A DNA stretch of 64,000 nt from Sycobia sp. Sy_11 (taxonomy: Eukaryota; Arthropoda; Insecta; Hymenoptera; Epichrysomallidae), in contig JACCIC010000049.1 of the NCBI GenBank assembly GCA_018907035.1, positions 1,168,501-1,232,500 on the forward strand, read 5' to 3'. Below, piece by piece: positions 61,708 to 64,000 of this stretch (positions are counted from its first letter, which is position 1; each line of letters begins with the position of its first letter). The position numbers were made by a program, and so were the translations under genes. The notes beneath the pieces are model-generated. The model did no database searches. It was not told the origin of the DNA and saw nothing but the letters and a program-made list of their open reading frames with translations.

Positions 61708-64000
61708 CTGTAACAATAAATCATAAAACATTTCCTTTATAATTTAACAAAAGAAAGAAAATATTTACATTTATGATTTTACATAAATTTAACGCTCCGC
61801 GTGAGCGTATTACAAATTCTAATAATATTTCAATTTATTTCTTTATTACGCGATCGCGTCGAAAATGGAAAATTAATTATTTGAAATAATTAATTTTCCG
61901 TTTTGAAAAATAGTGAAAATTAAATAATTTAATCTTAATTAAATTTTTTTTGTATATTTGTGAATTGTTAAGAAAAGTATATATTTCCACGTTGTGGATA
62001 TATTTAAGTAATTATTTAGTTCAGAAATTTGTGTAACGGTCGCTACAACCTAAAATACAGTGAAGGTATTCATAGTAATGTAATTAATTAATATATATAA
62101 TTTTCTTTTATTTTATGTTTTGCCTTTCTCATTTATTTTCCTGTGCAACATCATTTGTCTAAAAAAGTTATATGAAATGGTCATTTAATTTTTAACATTT
62201 TATATAAACTTTTTAATCAAGTAAAATTAAGCTGTATATAAGACAATATTTATTTAGTGAAGAGGAAATGTAAATATTTAAAATTTTTTTTTAATTTTCA
62301 AGTAAATGAAATAGTGTTTATATTCTACAAAAAATTATTATGATTTGTATATTTGTGTTATAATTGTCATGAGTAGCAATAAATTTTCATTATACACCGG
62401 TTATTCTGTACCTCGCATTTTATATAATACGTATTATTTCCATCTTTTGATACTCAATGTATAGCCATGCGCATTTTGACTTCGAATAAGCAGATAGATG
62501 GTAGAATAAATTTGCAGCAAAGCTTTGAAAAGGATTTGTAATATTTTCCTGGCAACTTTATACGGCGACATTCGTTAGCTGATGTATATTGTTTACTACA
62601 TTTAATTGATGATGTAAATGAAATAAAGGGGCGCCCTTGGAGGCATTTTTATCAATTGTTTATGAAACAAAATGACTCTTTAAAAAAAAATATTTGAAAC
62701 TACCCGAAACCATTTCAACAATTTGGAAATCGCCTAAAGGAAAGAAGCACTTTGCAATACACGTGTAAACATATTAAAATTTTACCAAACTTTACGGCAT
62801 GGAAAAGTGGACTGGTGCCAGACGATAAGTGTATATTTAAAGTACTTTGAATAGAAAAAAAATAGAAACAAAACGATTTTCTTTTGTTGTAGACGGTCGC
62901 AATCGTTTTTGTATAATATAGATGATTCATCATTTTCTAAATTTGTAAATATTATTAAATTATGAATATAGTAAACTTTCTGCAGTAGTTAAAAAATTTT
63001 AAATTATTGATGATTTGCATATAAAAAGCCAATTTAATCTTCGAAAACTGAAGTATTTCCATGCAGCAATTTATTTCAAGATGAGCTCTTTTTAGTAGAG
63101 ACTAATCATTTAAAAAAATTCTATTGATGCATGCCGAAATGGAACGACAATTTTTCGATGACCTTCTATTTAATTGCAAAAGGAAACGAATATGTAACCT
63201 CGACTTTAATACATACTGTTTGATTAATAAATTATGCATTACTTGCAAGTCACAATAGTAATAAAGTATTACCAGAATTCTCACTATCAACTTGCTTTTC
63301 TCTCTATAATTTTTAAATCAACGAAAATATTGTTGTCAAGAGACAGAAATTTTGATTCGTTCGTCGATGACTATATTTACTGGCCTTATGGTAAACTCTG
63401 TAATAAGGTATTTTAAAACAAAAAAACATTGACATAACATAAGAGAGGAGGGAGGATAAAACTAGGAATAAGAACAAAGACCTCTGTGTAGCATTTATTT
63501 GAAAAACAAAACAAGATTTTTATGAACTTTTAACTAACGCTTTTTTATTAAGTCCTTAATTACGTATATTTAAACAATTTAATATTGTAAATATCTGTAC
63601 AAATATTAGTAATGTAGAAAAATTGATAAACGTAATATGCTATTTTAAATTTGATGACAAATTTATATTTGTGTTTTTATACGTTAAAGTAAATATGAAC
63701 TGAATATATAGTAATTATTTCACTAATTACCAACATAAACGTAAATGTTCATAGCACACAAAAAAGCTCCCGTTTATATTAGTTCGTATTATCGCTGCGG
63801 GTGTATGCAAAATAATTACTTTTATGCGCGCCAATAAAAATGCGAATGCTTATTATCGATTGATTGTCGCGGATAACATTTATATTCAATGCACAATCTC
63901 TCCTCCGTCTTCGTACCGCCACACATACATACGACGTGATAAATGCACTGTGACGACGGAATAGATTTCATGAATATTAATAAGTATAAATAAAATCAGT
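61708..64000. other. AT-rich DNA to window end
   Basis: No gene is recognised. The motif GTAACGGTCGCTACA at about 62032-62046 resembles the terminus of a Gypsy-type LTR read on the minus strand, which would include the hairpin block, but no target duplication is evident. A somewhat GC-richer patch at 63790-63960 may belong to a neighbouring gene's promoter. Confidence 0.4.

Overview
This is an AT-rich animal nuclear window with short exons, GT-AG introns and degraded mobile DNA. It most likely comes from an insect. The transmembrane protein cueball (LDLR-B plus EGF repeats) is an arthropod marker. The R1-clade LINE, mariner elements, a tRNA-derived SINE and long (AT)n arrays fit a small insect, plausibly a hymenopteran; the order is inference, not proof.

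Layout: 1-10.4 kb is gene-poor and holds an R1-type LINE relic (2.2-3.2 kb) and several microsatellites. 11.08-33.94 kb (+) is cueball: seven exons, a predicted 625 aa, and an 11.6 kb first intron. That intron carries a tRNA-derived SINE nested in a foldback element, an RTE-like LINE tail and many (AT)n/(GA)n arrays. A mariner copy sits in intron 3. 37.18-39.28 kb (-) is CIAPIN1/anamorsin: five exons, 272 aa, with a second SINE copy in intron 3. 39.79-41.85 kb (+) is HDHD2: four exons, 257 aa, divergent from CIAPIN1 with 508 bp between start codons. 43.1-48.7 kb holds an inverted-repeat element and decayed + strand coding relics of foreign origin. 49.8-53.9 kb (-) is the 3' part of a THAP-type zinc-finger gene ending in a coiled coil. 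57.4-61.7 kb is a mobile-element cluster: two mariners, a second foldback copy, a duplicated repeat and a set of hairpins sharing one loop. The rest has no gene I can support.

The genes are not a pathway. Cueball is a membrane protein known from Drosophila germline and immune work, CIAPIN1 is in cytosolic Fe-S assembly, HDHD2 is a HAD-type phosphatase-like protein, and the THAP gene is a probable DNA-binding factor. CIAPIN1 and HDHD2 probably share a bidirectional promoter.

The most unusual observations are the 61.3-61.5 kb hairpins (one conserved loop on unrelated but self-complementary stems), an abrupt change in composition and microsatellite density inside cueball near 30-31 kb, and a dateable nested insertion of a SINE inside a foldback element.
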